Below, one piece after another: positions 25,015-37,584 of a DNA stretch of 64,000 nt. A model generated the notes under the pieces. That model saw only the letters and a program-made list of their open reading frames with translations, was not told the DNA's origin and made no database searches. Position 1 is the stretch's first letter; each line of letters opens with the position of its first letter. The position numbers and the translations under genes were made by a program. Origin of the DNA: Antedon mediterranea (lineage: Eukaryota > Echinodermata > Crinoidea > Comatulida > Antedonidae); NCBI RefSeq assembly GCF_964355755.1, contig NC_092680.1, positions 12,065,001 to 12,129,000 of the forward strand. The letters are read 5' to 3'.

Positions 25015-25860
25015 TTATTTTTACCAAAGCCAAATCTCTTAAGAGACATATCAAGGAAGTCCCATTTCACCTTATCGAAAGCCTTTTCGAAATCTACAAA
25101 AAATAGTAAGTTTGGCTTGTTGTGCATTTCTGCATATTCTATTACATCATAGACTAATCTTATGTTTTCTCCAATATATCTGCCTTTAAGAAAGCCCGTT
25201 TGATCAGGATTAATTACTGATGGCAGCACACATTTTAAACGAGTCGCAATGGCTTTTGCTAAAATTTTATAATCCACATTTAAAAGCGAGAGATGGGACG
25301 CCAGTTTTTCAATAATAGCGGAGATTTATCTTTTTTCGGTATAAGTAATATCACCCCTCGTTTCTGGGAGATACTTAAAAACCCGGATTGGAAAGAATAA
25401 TGGTAAGCGTTAATTAGCGTATCTTTTATATCATTCCAAAATAGTTTATAAAACTCGGCAGGAAAACCATCTGTCCCAGGGGTTTTATTGTTATCCATCG
25501 CCTTTAATGCTTCTAAACATTCTGTATCTCTAAGGGGCTGGTCACATATAGATTCATCATCTTTATTGATTTTATCTATGTGTATCTTGTCAAAAATATC
25601 AGCAGGGTTGACATTGTTATTTTTGCCTTCAAAACTATATAATGATTCATAGAATCGTTTTTCTTCATTTATTATATCGTCGGGGTTAGTTATGTCTCCA
25701 TTATCTGTTGTAATTTTAGTTATATGCTTTTTATTATAATTCCTCCTCTCTAAATTAAGAAAATATTTCGTGCTTTTTTCTCCTTCTTCTATCCAACGGG
25801 CTTTGGATCGAATCAGTGAGCCACGTGTTCTAATTTCATAGTTTTTATTGTTTGGTAGGG
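25015..25860 (-). pseudogene. L1/Tx1-like reverse transcriptase fragment
   Basis: Reading from 25860 down, an open frame without a start codon shows ARWIEEGEKSTKYFLNLE, a hallmark of the linker before the RT of L1-group elements. Then come MDNNKTPGTDGFPAEFYK, VILLIPKKDK and WRPIS. A frameshift near 25285-25295 follows, after which LLNVDYKILAKA, DQTGFLKGRYI and FVDFEKAFDKV (RT motif A with its catalytic Asp) appear. The fragment stops at GFGKN, before the YADD-type motif B/C region, at the junction with the GTCGGTC insert. About 280 codons of fingers and palm are present, so it is a non-functional internal fragment lacking endonuclease and C-terminus. It has no counterpart in copy 2 of the block. 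Confidence 0.88.
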
Positions 25861-26965
25861 CCCTTTGGGGAGGCGGAGGTCATTTGATGGAGGTGCTTAT
25901 TCGAGGGATATATGTTAAATTGTTTAGTTCTAATAATATGGTAACATTTATAATCAAATGAAATCCTCTCATAGATATGAAAAGTGGTAAAAAAGAATAA
26001 CAAATGCTTGGTAAATTGCAGATAACAGTGCGGTGAATTCTACTACAAATAGTATAATTGTGTTATTATAAATATGTGGATGGACGTTTATTAGATAGTT
26101 GGGTTGTGGGGGGGGGGGGGGTTATTATTCAAAGTGATGTTTTATTGGAGAGGCGTTTATTCAAATGAATACCATCCTAATAATTATTAATACATTATTT
26201 AATTTAATCATCTTTTGAAACTAACTGCCGTGACAGAGTGGGCCCAAGAAAGAAGACATTACGGCTTGCAACATGGGCAGACATCTCGGTCCTAACGGGA
26301 CACAAGAAGATAGCCTACAGTTATTCCTGCAAGCTTACTCAATAAAACTCAGCTATCGGGATTTCACTCGAAAAATGTCTTATCAAATCTCCCTATGTAA
26401 TTTTATAATACTATTCCCCACAATATATTCTGATTCTTTATGGCGTATATTTAATTTGATCTTTATTAATTTGCAGTATAATTCCTATTCACACACGTGT
26501 GGTATGTTTTAAAATAAACAAAAAACTGAAATGGCTATGATTAATGGCCAATTTTTTTTTCGTCTTCCAAAGGGACACTGTATTGATTGATGGAAAGTGC
26601 CTGTTTCCAGTCACCTTTAGGGTCAAATCTATTATTTTAACTGCTCCCTTGTGTATAAAAGAGAGAAAATATTTGAAACTAAGGTGAACTTATCTTAAAC
26701 CCGGAAATTACTTTGACCGGGAAGAATTGAAATTGAGAGGAAAATCCAATGTTGAAATCATAAATGTTGTTAAAAAACTCTTTATAATATCTTCCTAAGA
26801 TATAAATATGGAACAATAGCGTCGGCGTGCACACTAATGTTATCAAATCTACGTTTCGCGGTACATCTCGGATAGATAAGGTAGGTATCCAAGGCGGAGA
26901 TTTGTACCGAAGTTTTTGCATTGTGCTCGCCTATGTCAGAATTAACCATAATTTATATATAGATG
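25861..26965. other. Low-copy DNA, probable degraded transposable element
   Basis: No convincing gene. It contains a run of 14 G (26108-26121) and three similar phrases, GGTGCTTATTCGAGGG (about 25892), GGACGTTTATTAGATAG (about 26092) and AGGCGTTTATTCAAATG (about 26151), which look like internal repeats of one element. The frames at 26273-26512 (plus) and 26679-26921 (minus) have no recognisable domain. Confidence 0.4.
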
Positions 26966-29866
26966 CCTCTATAAGATGATGTTAGCACAATATATCTGTA
27001 TAAATGGCAATATTATAGCATAATTATTCAATTTTTAAAAGTGGAAAATGTTGCCTTTTTCGACCCTTTTATTTTTTTGACATAACTAGTTACGATGGCT
27101 CTATAAGATGATGTTAACACAATATATGCATAAATGGCAATATTATAACATAATTATTGAATTTGAAAAAGTGGAAAATTTTGCCATTTTTCGAAAAAAT
27201 TCATATAGTCCCCCGCATTAAAATTTTCGAAAAATGGCCTAATTATTGAATTTTAAACGGTGGACATTTTGGTTAATGTTAGCAAAATATATCTGTATAA
27301 ATGGCAACATTATAGCATACTTTTCGAATTTTGAAAAGTGGACATTTTTGCCATTTTTCGAAAAAAATTCCTATGGTCCCCCACAGGAAATTTTTTTAAA
27401 AATGGCCAAATTTCGACCCTTTTATTTTTTGATATAACTAGTTACTACGGCTCTATAAGATGATGTTAACACAATATATGTGCATAAATGGCAAAATTAT
27501 AGCCTAATTATTGAATTTTAAAAGGTGGAAATTTTGGTTATTTTTTGAAAAAATTCCTTTAGTCCCCCGCAGGAAAATTTTCGAAAAATGGCCAAATTTC
27601 GATCCTTTTATTTTTTGACTTAACTAGTTACTATGGCTCTATAAGATGATGTTAACACGATATATGTCCATAAATGGCAATATTATAGCCTAATTATTGA
27701 AGTTTAAAGGTGGAAATTTTCGCCATTTTTCGAAAAAAATCCTGTGGTCCCCCGCAGGGAAATTTTTCAAAAATGGCAAAATTTAGACCCTTTTATTTTT
27801 TGACATAACTAGTTACTATGGCTCTATAAGATGATGTTAGCACAATTATATGTGCATAAATGGCAATATTATAGCATAATTTTTGAATTTTAAAAAGTGG
27901 AATTTTTGCCATTTTTGGAAAAAATTCCTATGGTCCCCCGCAGGAAAATTTTCTAAAAATGGCCAAATTTCGACCCTTTTTTTTTTTATATAACTAGTTA
28001 CTATGGCTCTATAAGATGATGTTAACACAATATATGTGCATAAATGGCAATATTATAGCCTAATTATTGAATTTTAAAAGGTGGAATATTTGCCATTTTT
28101 GGAAAAAATTCCTATGGTCCCCCGCAGGAAAATTTTCTAAAAATGGCCAAATTTCGACCCTTTTATTTTTTGATATAACTAGTTACTATGGCTCTATAAG
28201 ATGATGTTAACACAATATATGTGCATAAATGGCAATATTATAGCCTAATTATTGAATTTTAAAAGGTGGAAATTTTGGTTATTTTTTGAAAAAAATCCTT
28301 TGGTCCTCCGCAGGAAAATTTTCTAAAAATGGCAAAATTTCGATCCTTTTATTTTTTGATATAACTAGTTACTATGGCTCTATAAGATGATGTTAACACG
28401 ATATATGTGCATAAATGGCAATATTATAGCCTAATTATTGAAGTTTAGGGTGGAAATTTTCACCATTTTTCGAAAAAAATCCTGTGGTCCCTCGCAGGGA
28501 AATTTTCCAAAAATAGCAAAATTTAGACCCTTTTATTTTTTGACATGACTAGTTACTATGGCTCTATAAGATGATGTTAGCACAATTATATGTGCATAAA
28601 TGGCAATATTATAGCATAATTTTTGAATTTTAAAAAGTGGAAATTTTGGTCATTTTTCGAAAATAATTCCTATGGTTCCCCGCAGGGAAATTTTCGCAAA
28701 AATGGCCAAATTTCAAACCTTTCATTTTTTGACATAACTAATTACTATGGCTCTATAAGATGATGTTAACACAATATATGTGCATAAATGGCAATATTAT
28801 AGCCTAATTATTGAATTTTAAAAGGTGGAATATTTGCCATTTTTGGAAAAAATTCCTATGGTCCCCCGCAGGAAAATTTTCTAAAAATGGCCAAATTTTG
28901 ACCCTTTTATTTTTTGATATAACTAGTTATGGCTCTATAAGATGATGTTAACACAATATATGTGCATAAATGGCAATATTATATTCTAATTATTGAATTT
29001 TAAAAGTTGGAAATTTTAGTAGTTTTCGACCCTTTTATATTTTGACATAAGTAGTTGCTGTTGCTCTATAAGATGATGTTAGCACAATATATGTGCATAA
29101 ATGGCAATACTATAGCCTAATTATAGAATATAAAAAATTGGAAATTTTTGCAATTTTTCGAAAATAATCGTATGGTCCCCCGCAGGGAAATTGTCGTAAA
29201 AATGGCGAAATTTAAAACCTTTTATTTTTTGAAATAACTAGTTACTATGGCTCTATAAGTTGATGTTAGCAAAATATATCTGTATAAATGGCAATATTAT
29301 AGCATAATTATTTAATTTTAAAAAGTGGAAAATGTTTCCATTTTTTGTCCCTTTTATTTTTTTGACATAACTAGTTGCTATATCTCTATAAGATGATGTT
29401 AGCACAATATATGTGCATAAATGGCAATATTATAGCATAATTATTGAATTTAAAAAAGTGGAAATTTTGGCCATTTTTCGAAAAAATTCCCATGGTCCCC
29501 CGCAGCGAAATTGTTAAACTTTAACCCTTTTATATTTTGACATAACTAGTTACGATGGCTCTATAAGATGATGTTAGCAAAATATATCTGTATAAATGGC
29601 AACATTATAGCATACTTTTCGAATTTTGAAAAGTGGAAATTTTTGCCATTTTTCGAAAAAAATTCCTATGGTCTCACACAGGAAAATTTTCGAAAAATTT
29701 CCAAATTTTGTCCCTTTTATTTTTTGACATAACTAGTTACTATGGCTCTATAAGATGATGTTAGCACAATATATTTGCATAAATGGAAATATTATAGCAT
29801 AATTATTGAATTTTAAAAAGTGGGAATTTTTGACATTTTTTGAAAAAATTCCTATGGTCCCTCGCA
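26966..29866 (-). repeat. Satellite B array, reverse orientation, segment 2
   Basis: About 16 units of the 180-bp monomer. A group near 27480-28030 recurs near 28030-28560, suggesting a local two- to three-monomer higher-order unit. The last part (about 28940-29866) matches 61600-61920 and 62900-63412 in copy 2 of the block. Confidence 0.92.
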
Positions 29867-29971
29867 TAGTGCGGTGGCAGGAGGGGGGAATCACCACCCG
29901 AAAGTGGACAAATTGCCATCCAACTTTTCTAGACTAGAATTTTCCGTAGATTACGAATATGGAAGGTAATC

Positions 29972-31000
29972 GATCAGGATAGGAAGCGTTTTCGAGATAT
30001 AAGGGGTCAAAATTCAAAATTGACCAATTACAACAATGTAATATGTATATGTATTATAACAAATTTATTGAAGCACAATTTGGTCTTTTATTACATTTTT
30101 ATGATTATAAGTGTGTATTCTATCACCTTACGGAAAAAAATATCCTTTGTGATTAAGGGTCAAATGTCAATATTGACCAATCATAGAACGTACCTATAAA
30201 CCCAAATAAAAACTAATATTTAATCAAAATTGGATGTTTTCTCATTCTGTTAATCAATCATACGCAATGTAAAAGAGCGAATACATCATTTCATCAGTTG
30301 ACATAAGGTCAATTTCATCAGTTGAATTAAGGTCAAAGGTCAACATTTTAATACGCGTATTAGTTAACAAATAAATGCAAAGTTGTCCAAACTACGATAT
30401 TGATGGTTTTACAAGTAATCAAATTATTTGATTAGTAAAGTTATGTTATTTCATTATAATTTTGATTAATATAATTATAATACTGTATTTAATAAAATCA
30501 GACTTCGATCAGGATAGGAAGCGAATAGGAAGAGATAAGGGGTCAAAGTTTAAAATGGACCAATTATAACAATGTATTATATACATATGTATTATAACCA
30601 GTTTATTAAAGTTAAATTTGGTCTTTTAATATATTTGTATGGTTATAGGTATTGTATGGTGTTATTCAGTCGCCTTATAAAACAAATACTTTGCAATTAA
30701 AGGTCAAATGTCAATATTAACCAATCACAAAATTTGCATTTAAAACCAAATAAAAACTAACATTTAAGACAAAATGTTATGTTTTATCATTCTGTTAAGA
30801 CATCTATCAATCATACACAATCAAAAGAGCACATTTATCATTACACAAGTTGACATGGGTCAAAGGTCAACATTTAAACAAATGATATACTAAATAATGC
30901 AAAGTTATTCAAACTATGAGATCGATGTTCATAAATGTAATCACGTTATTTGATCAGTGAAGTTATGGTATTTTTATATTTTTTCTAGTGCGCATTATTT
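29972..31000. repeat. Diverged two-copy tandem repeat, about 535-bp unit
   Basis: GATCAGGATAGGAAGCG starts at 29972 and again at 30507. Both are followed in order by AAGGGGTCAAA, TGACCAATTA/TGGACCAATTA, AATTTGGTCTTTTA, AAGGTCAAATGTCAATATT, AACCAAATAAAAACTAA and AAGGTCAACATTT. The two halves are substantially diverged. The first half recurs at about 63523-63911. No coding potential is evident. Confidence 0.85.
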
Positions 31001-31330
31001 TAAATGTATTAATATAATACTGTAAAATAAATAATAAAATTAATATTATGACGATTAAAATGTTATGATGTTAAAATGTTGCGCTGACTTTCAATGATTT
31101 GCCACTATACCGTTGCATTTATTAGGGCTACAATATTCGTCTTTGGAAAATAAACTACTATTCATCAGAACCAGAGAATACAAATTCGTACAGGATAGGG
31201 CATGGACAGATCCAGGTGGCCGAACTCAATCGAAAACTTACACTACACAGACAGACCACAATTTTTATATAGTTTGGCCCATACAGGAAAGAGTTTCCTG
31301 TATACAAAGGATTCTAAAATAACCCATGTG

Positions 31331-31860
31331 GATTTGCCCGAATGAACCTTCTAAGGACCCTTTTGGGATCTATATGTAGTGTGCTACATAAGGCCCTGTA
31401 TTAGAAATTAGTATGGGGTAAATAGTTCATAGATGTACTATGGAATAAAACTAAATGTGCACCCTCAATCTTTAAATAACATTTATGGATTTGCCCAAAT
31501 GAACCCAAGGGCCGATCCTTCATGGACCTTTCGGGGTTCTCTATGTGGGGCTACAAGAGACCCTATATTGGAAATAATGTATGTGGTGTGAAAATGTGGG
31601 TTCATAGAGATATAATAAATATCCCTGTGCACCCTAGATCATCCATAAAGAATATTTTATGGATTTGCCCAAATTAACCCAAGGGCCGGTCGTTCTCCAT
31701 GGATGGACATTAAGCCCCATAATGGCAATATAAGGGGTGACACTGTGAGTTCATATAGACAGGCGTGGCCCATGAATTAAGCTGCCTGTGCAATCTCGAT
31801 CCTTAAGAAAAATGTATGGATTTGCCCAAATTAACCCAAGGGCCAGTCCTCCATGGACAT
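31331..31860. repeat. Tandem repeat, four units of about 157-174 bp
   Basis: GATTTGCCCAAATTAACCC-type phrases followed by AAGGGCC and CATGGAC start at 31331, 31488, 31662 and 31819. The last unit runs straight into satellite C. The frame at 31113-31322 just upstream has no recognisable domain. Confidence 0.8.
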
Positions 31861-34800
31861 TAAGCTTTACAACTATAACAATATTTCACTTTCAAAAACA
31901 ATATTTATTTTCAAATAAAAAAAAAAAGAAAAAAAATATCCCTAGAAGTTCGAACCCTCTATTGAAATCACTCAAACCTAAGCATTACCCGTTACGCCGC
32001 AAACCAGTAGATGACTGAAGCGCTGATAATAGTCTATTTATATGAAATAGATGATCAATCAATGAAAAATAATGCCATGCAACTTTGTTTCTGATTTTAA
32101 AAAAGGTTCACTTGTTTAGGCTTGACAGTTGCAACCCTCAAAATATCTCACTTTCAAAAACAATATTTATTTTCAATAAAAAAAAAATGAAAAAAAAAAC
32201 CCGTAGGCCTATAGGTTCGAAACAACTACTGAGAGCACTCAAACCTGAGCATTACCCGTAACGCCACAAACCAGTAGATGACTGAAGAGCTCATAATAGT
32301 CTATTTATATGAAATGAATGATCAATCAATGAAAAATAATGTTATGCAACTTTGTTTCTGATTTTAAAAAAAAGGTCCACTTGTTTAGGCCTGACATTTA
32401 CAACCATAACAATATCTCATTTTCAAAAACAATATTTATTTTCAATTAAAAAAAAAAGGAGAAAAAATATCCCTAGAGGTTTGAAACCACTATTGAGAGC
32501 ACTCAAACCTGAGCATTACCCGTTACGCCACAAACCAGTAGATGACTGAAGAGATGATAATAGTCTATTTATATGAATTGATGATCAATCAATGAAAAAT
32601 AATGCTATGCAACTTTGTTTCTGATTGAAAAAAATGTCCACTTGTTTAGGCCTGACATTTACAACCCTCAAAATATCTCACTTTCAAAAACCATATTTAT
32701 TTTCAATTTAAAAAAAAAAAAAGAAAAAATATCCCTAGAGGTTCGAAACCACTATTGAGAGCACTCAAACCTGAGCATTACCCGTTACGCCACAAACCAG
32801 AAGATGACTGAAGAGCTGATAATAGTCTATTTATATGAATGGATGATCAATCAATGAAAAATAATGCTATGCAACTTTTTTCTGATTTTTAAAAAGGTCG
32901 ACTTGGTTAGGCATGACATTTACAACCATAAAATATCTCATTATCAAAAACAAAATTTATTTTCAATTAAAAAAAAAAAGAAAACATTTTCCTAGAGGTT
33001 CGAATCAACTACTGAGAGAACTCAAACCTGAGCATTACCGGTTACGCCACAACCCAGTAGATGAGTGAAGAGCTGATAATAGTCTATTTATATGAAATGA
33101 ATGATCAATCAATGAAAAATAATGTTATGCAACTTTGTTTCTGATTTTAAAAAAGGTCCACTTGTTTAGGCCTGACATTTACAACTATAACAATATTTCA
33201 CTTTCAGAAACAATATTTATTTTCAAATAAAAAAAAAAGAAAAAAAATATCCCTGGAAGTTCGAACCCACTATTGAAATCACTCAAACCTGAGCATTACC
33301 CGTTACGCCGCAAACCAGTAGATGACTGAAGAGCTGATAATACTCTATTTATATGAAATGAATGATCAATCAATGAAAAATAATGTTATGCAACTTTGTT
33401 TCTGATTTAAAAAAAGGTCCACTTGTTTAGGCCTGACATTTACAACCATAACAATATCTCACTTTCAAAAACAATATTTATTTTCAATAAAAAAAAAAAG
33501 AGAAAAAATATCCCTAGAGGTTCGAAACCACTATTGAGAGCACTCAAACCTGAGAATTACCCGTTACGCCACAAACCAGTAGATGACTGAAGAGATGATA
33601 ATAGTCTATTTATATGAATGGATGATCAATCAATGAAAAATAATGCTTTGCAACTTTGTTTCTGATTGAAAAAAATGTCCACTTTTTTAGGCCTGACATT
33701 TACAACCCTCAAAATATCTCACTTTCAAAAAGCATATTTATTTTCAATTTAAAAAAAGAAAAGAAAAAAAACATCCCTAGAGGTTCGACCCACTACTGAG
33801 AGCACTCAAACCTGAGCATTTGAGGTTCAAACCCACTACTGAGAGAACTCAACATTTACAACTATAACAATATCTCACTTTCAAAAAAAAAAGAAAAAAA
33901 ATGCCGCTAGAAGTTCGAACCCACTATTGAAAGCACTCGAACCTGAGCATTACCCGTTACGCCACAAACCAGTAGATGACTGAAGAGCTGATAATAGTGT
34001 ATTTATATGAAATCAATGATCAATCAATGAAAAATAATGCCATGCAACTTTGTTTCTGATTTAAAAAAAGATCCATTTGTTTAGGCCTGACATTTACAAC
34101 CTTCAAAATATCTCATTTTCAAAAAAAATATTTATTTTCAATAAAAAAAAAAAGAGAAAAAATATCCCTAGAGGTTCGAAACCACTATTGAGAGCACTCA
34201 AACCTGAGCATTACCCGTTACGCCGCAAACCAGTAGATGACTGAAGAGCTGATAATACTCTATTTATATGAAATGAATGATCAATCAATGAAAAATAATG
34301 CCAACCAACTTTGTTTCTGATTTTAAAAAAGGTCCACTTCTTTAGGCCTGACATTTACAACCCTCAAAATATCTCATTAAAAAAAAAAAATATTTATTTT
34401 CAATTAAAAAAAAAGAAATAAGAAATATCCCTAGAGGTTCGAACCCACTACTGAGAGCACTCAGACCTGAGTATTACCCGTTACGCCACAAACCAGTATA
34501 TGACCGAGGAGCTAATAATAGTCTATTTATATAAAATGAATGATCAATCAATGAAAAATAATGTTATGCAACATTGTTTCTGATTTTAAAAAAGGTCCAC
34601 TTGGTTAGGCCTGACATTTACAACCCTCAAAATATCAAACTTTCAAAAACAATATTTATTTTCAATTAAAAGAAAAAATAAAAAATTTCCCAAGAGGTTC
34701 AAACCCACTACTGAGAGAACTCAACATTTACAACTATAACAATATCTCACTTTCAAAAACAATATTTATTTTCAAATAAAAAAAAAGAAAACAAATACCG

Positions 34801-37584
34801 CTAGAAGTTCGAACCCACTATTGAAATCACTCAAACCTGAGCATTACCCGTTACGCCGCAAACCAGTAGATGACTGAAGAGCTGATAATAGTCTATTTAT
34901 ATGAAATAGATGGTCAATCAATGAAAAATAATGCCATGCAACTTTGTTTCTGATTTTAAAAAAGGTTCACTTGTTTAGGCCTGACAGTTGCAACCCTCAA
35001 AATATCTCACTTTCAAAAACAATATTTATTTTCAATAAAAAAAAAAAGAAAAAAAATACCCCTATATGTTCGAACCCACTGCTGAGAGCACTCAAACCTG
35101 AGCATTACCCGTTACGCCACAAACCAGTAGATGCCTGAAGAGCTGATAATAGTCTATTTATATGAAATGAATGATCAATCAATGAAAAATAATGTTATGC
35201 AACTTTGTTTCTGATTTTAAAAAAGGTCCACTTGGTTAGGCCTGACATTTACAACCCTCAAAATATCTCACTTTCAAAAACAATATTTATTTTCAATTAA
35301 AAAAAAAATAAAAAATTTCCCAAGAGGTTCAAACCCACTACTGAGAGAACTCAACATTTACAACTATAACAATATCTCACTTTCAAAAACAATATTTTTT
35401 TTCAAATAAAAAAAAAGAAAAAAAATACCGCTAGAAGTTCGAACCCACTATTGAAATCACTCAAACCTAAACATTACCCGTTACGCCGCAAACCAGTAGA
35501 TGACTGAAGAGCTGATAATAGTCTATTTATATGAAATAGATGGTCAATCAATGAAAAATAATGCCATGCAACTTTGTTTCTGATTTTAAAAAAGGTTCAC
35601 TTGTTTAGGCCTGACAGTTGCAACCCTCAAAATATCTCACTTTCAAAAACAATATTTATTTTCAATAAAAAAAAAGAAAGAAAAAAAATACCCCTATATG
35701 TTCGAACCCACTTCTGAGAGCACTCAAACCTGAGCATTACCCGTTACGCCACAAACCAGTAGATGCCTGAAGAGCTGATAATAGTCTATTTATATGAAAT
35801 GAATGATCAATCAATGAAAAATCAGGCCATGCAACTTTGTTTCTGATTGAAAAAAAGATCCGTTTGTTTAGGCCTGACATTTACAACCCTCAAAATATCT
35901 CATTTTCAAAAAAAATATTTATTTTCAATAAGAAAAAAAAAAGCAATATCCCTAGAGGTTGGAACCCGCTACTGAGAGCACTCGAACCTGGGTATTACCC
36001 GTTACGCCACAAACCAGTAGGTGACTGAAGAGCTGATAATATGAAATTAATGATCAATCAATGAAAAATAATGCCATGCAACTTTGTTTCTGATTTTAAA
36101 AAAGGTCCACTTCTTTAGGCCTGACATTTACAACCCTCAAAAATATCTCATTTAAAAAAAAAATATTTATTTTCAATTAAAAAAAAAAGAAAAAAGAAAT
36201 ATCCCTAGAGGTTCGAACCCACTACTGAGAGCACTCAGACCTGAGTATTACCCGTTACGCCACAAACAGGTAGATGACCGAGGAGCTGATAATAGTCTAT
36301 TTATATTGATGGATGATCAATCAATGAAAAATAATGTTATGCAACTTCATTTCTGATTTTTAAAAAGGTCGACTTGGTTAGGCATGACATTTACAACCAT
36401 AAAAATATCTCACTATCAAAAACAATATTTATTTTCAATTAAAAAAAAAAAGAAAAAAAATTTCTAGAGATTCGAACCCACTACTGAGAGAACTCAAACC
36501 TGAGCATTACCGGTTACGCCACAACCCAGTAGATGAGTGAAGAGCTGATAATAGTCTATTTATATGAAATGAATGATCAATCAATGAAAAATAATGCTAT
36601 GCAACTTTGTTTCTGATTTTAAAAAAGGTCCACTTGGTTAGGCCTGACATTTACAACCCTCAAAATATCTCACTTTCAAAAACAATATTTATTTTCAATT
36701 AAAAAAAAAATAAAACATTTCCCAAGAGGTTCAAACCCACTACTGAGAGAACTCAAACCTGAGCATTACCGGTTACGCCACAACCCAGTAGATGACTGAA
36801 GAGCTGATAATAGTTTATTTATATGAAATGAATGATCAATCAATGAAAAATAATGTTATGCAACTTTGTTTCTGATTTTAAAAAAGGTCCACTTGTTTAG
36901 GCCTGACATTTACAACCATAACAATATCTCACTTTCAAAAACAATATTTATTTTCAATGAAAAAAAAAAGAAAAAAATACCCGTATAGGTTCGAACCCAC
37001 TGCTGAGAGCACTCAAACCTGAGCATTACCTGTTACGCCACGAACCAGTAGATGACTGAAGAGCTGATAATAGTCTATTTATATTGATGGATGATCAATC
37101 AATGAAAAATAATGTTATGCAACTTCATTTCTGATTTTTAAAAAGGTCGACTTGGTTAGGCATGACATTTACAACCATAAAAATATCTCACTATCAAAAA
37201 CAATATTTATTTTCAATTAAAAAAAAAAGAAAAAAAATTTCTAGAGATTCGAACCCACTACTGAGAGAACTCAAATCTGAGTATTACCGGTTACGCCACA
37301 ACCCAGTAGATGAGTGAAGAGCTGATAATAGTCTTTTTATATGAAATGAATGATCAATCAATGAAAAATAATGTTATGCAACTTTGTTTCTGATTTTAAA
37401 AAAGGTCTACTTGTTTAGGCCTGACATTTACAACTATAACAATATTTCACTTTCAAAAACAATATTTATTTTCAAATAAAAAAAAAAGAAAAAAAATACC
37501 CGTATAGGTTCGAACCCACTGCTGAGAGCACTCAAACCTGAGCATTACCCGTTACGCCACAAACCAATAGATGACTGAAGAGCT

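Larger units (their letters stand above)
18258..30390. repeat. Segmental duplication, copy 1
   Basis: A composite block (retroelement remnant, satellite A reversed, satellite B reversed, GTCGGTC insert, unique tail) whose parts occur in the same order and orientation at 56021-63911. The offset is 37,765 near 18441/56206 and 37,195 near 22986/60181, so the copies differ by indels. Copy 1 additionally holds the L1-like RT fragment and the low-copy DNA at about 25015-26965. Confidence 0.85.

Noticed and set aside
26273-26512. Possible 79-residue protein
   Set aside because: No recognisable domain, ordinary AT-rich composition after the first 20 codons, and no neighbour supporting it.
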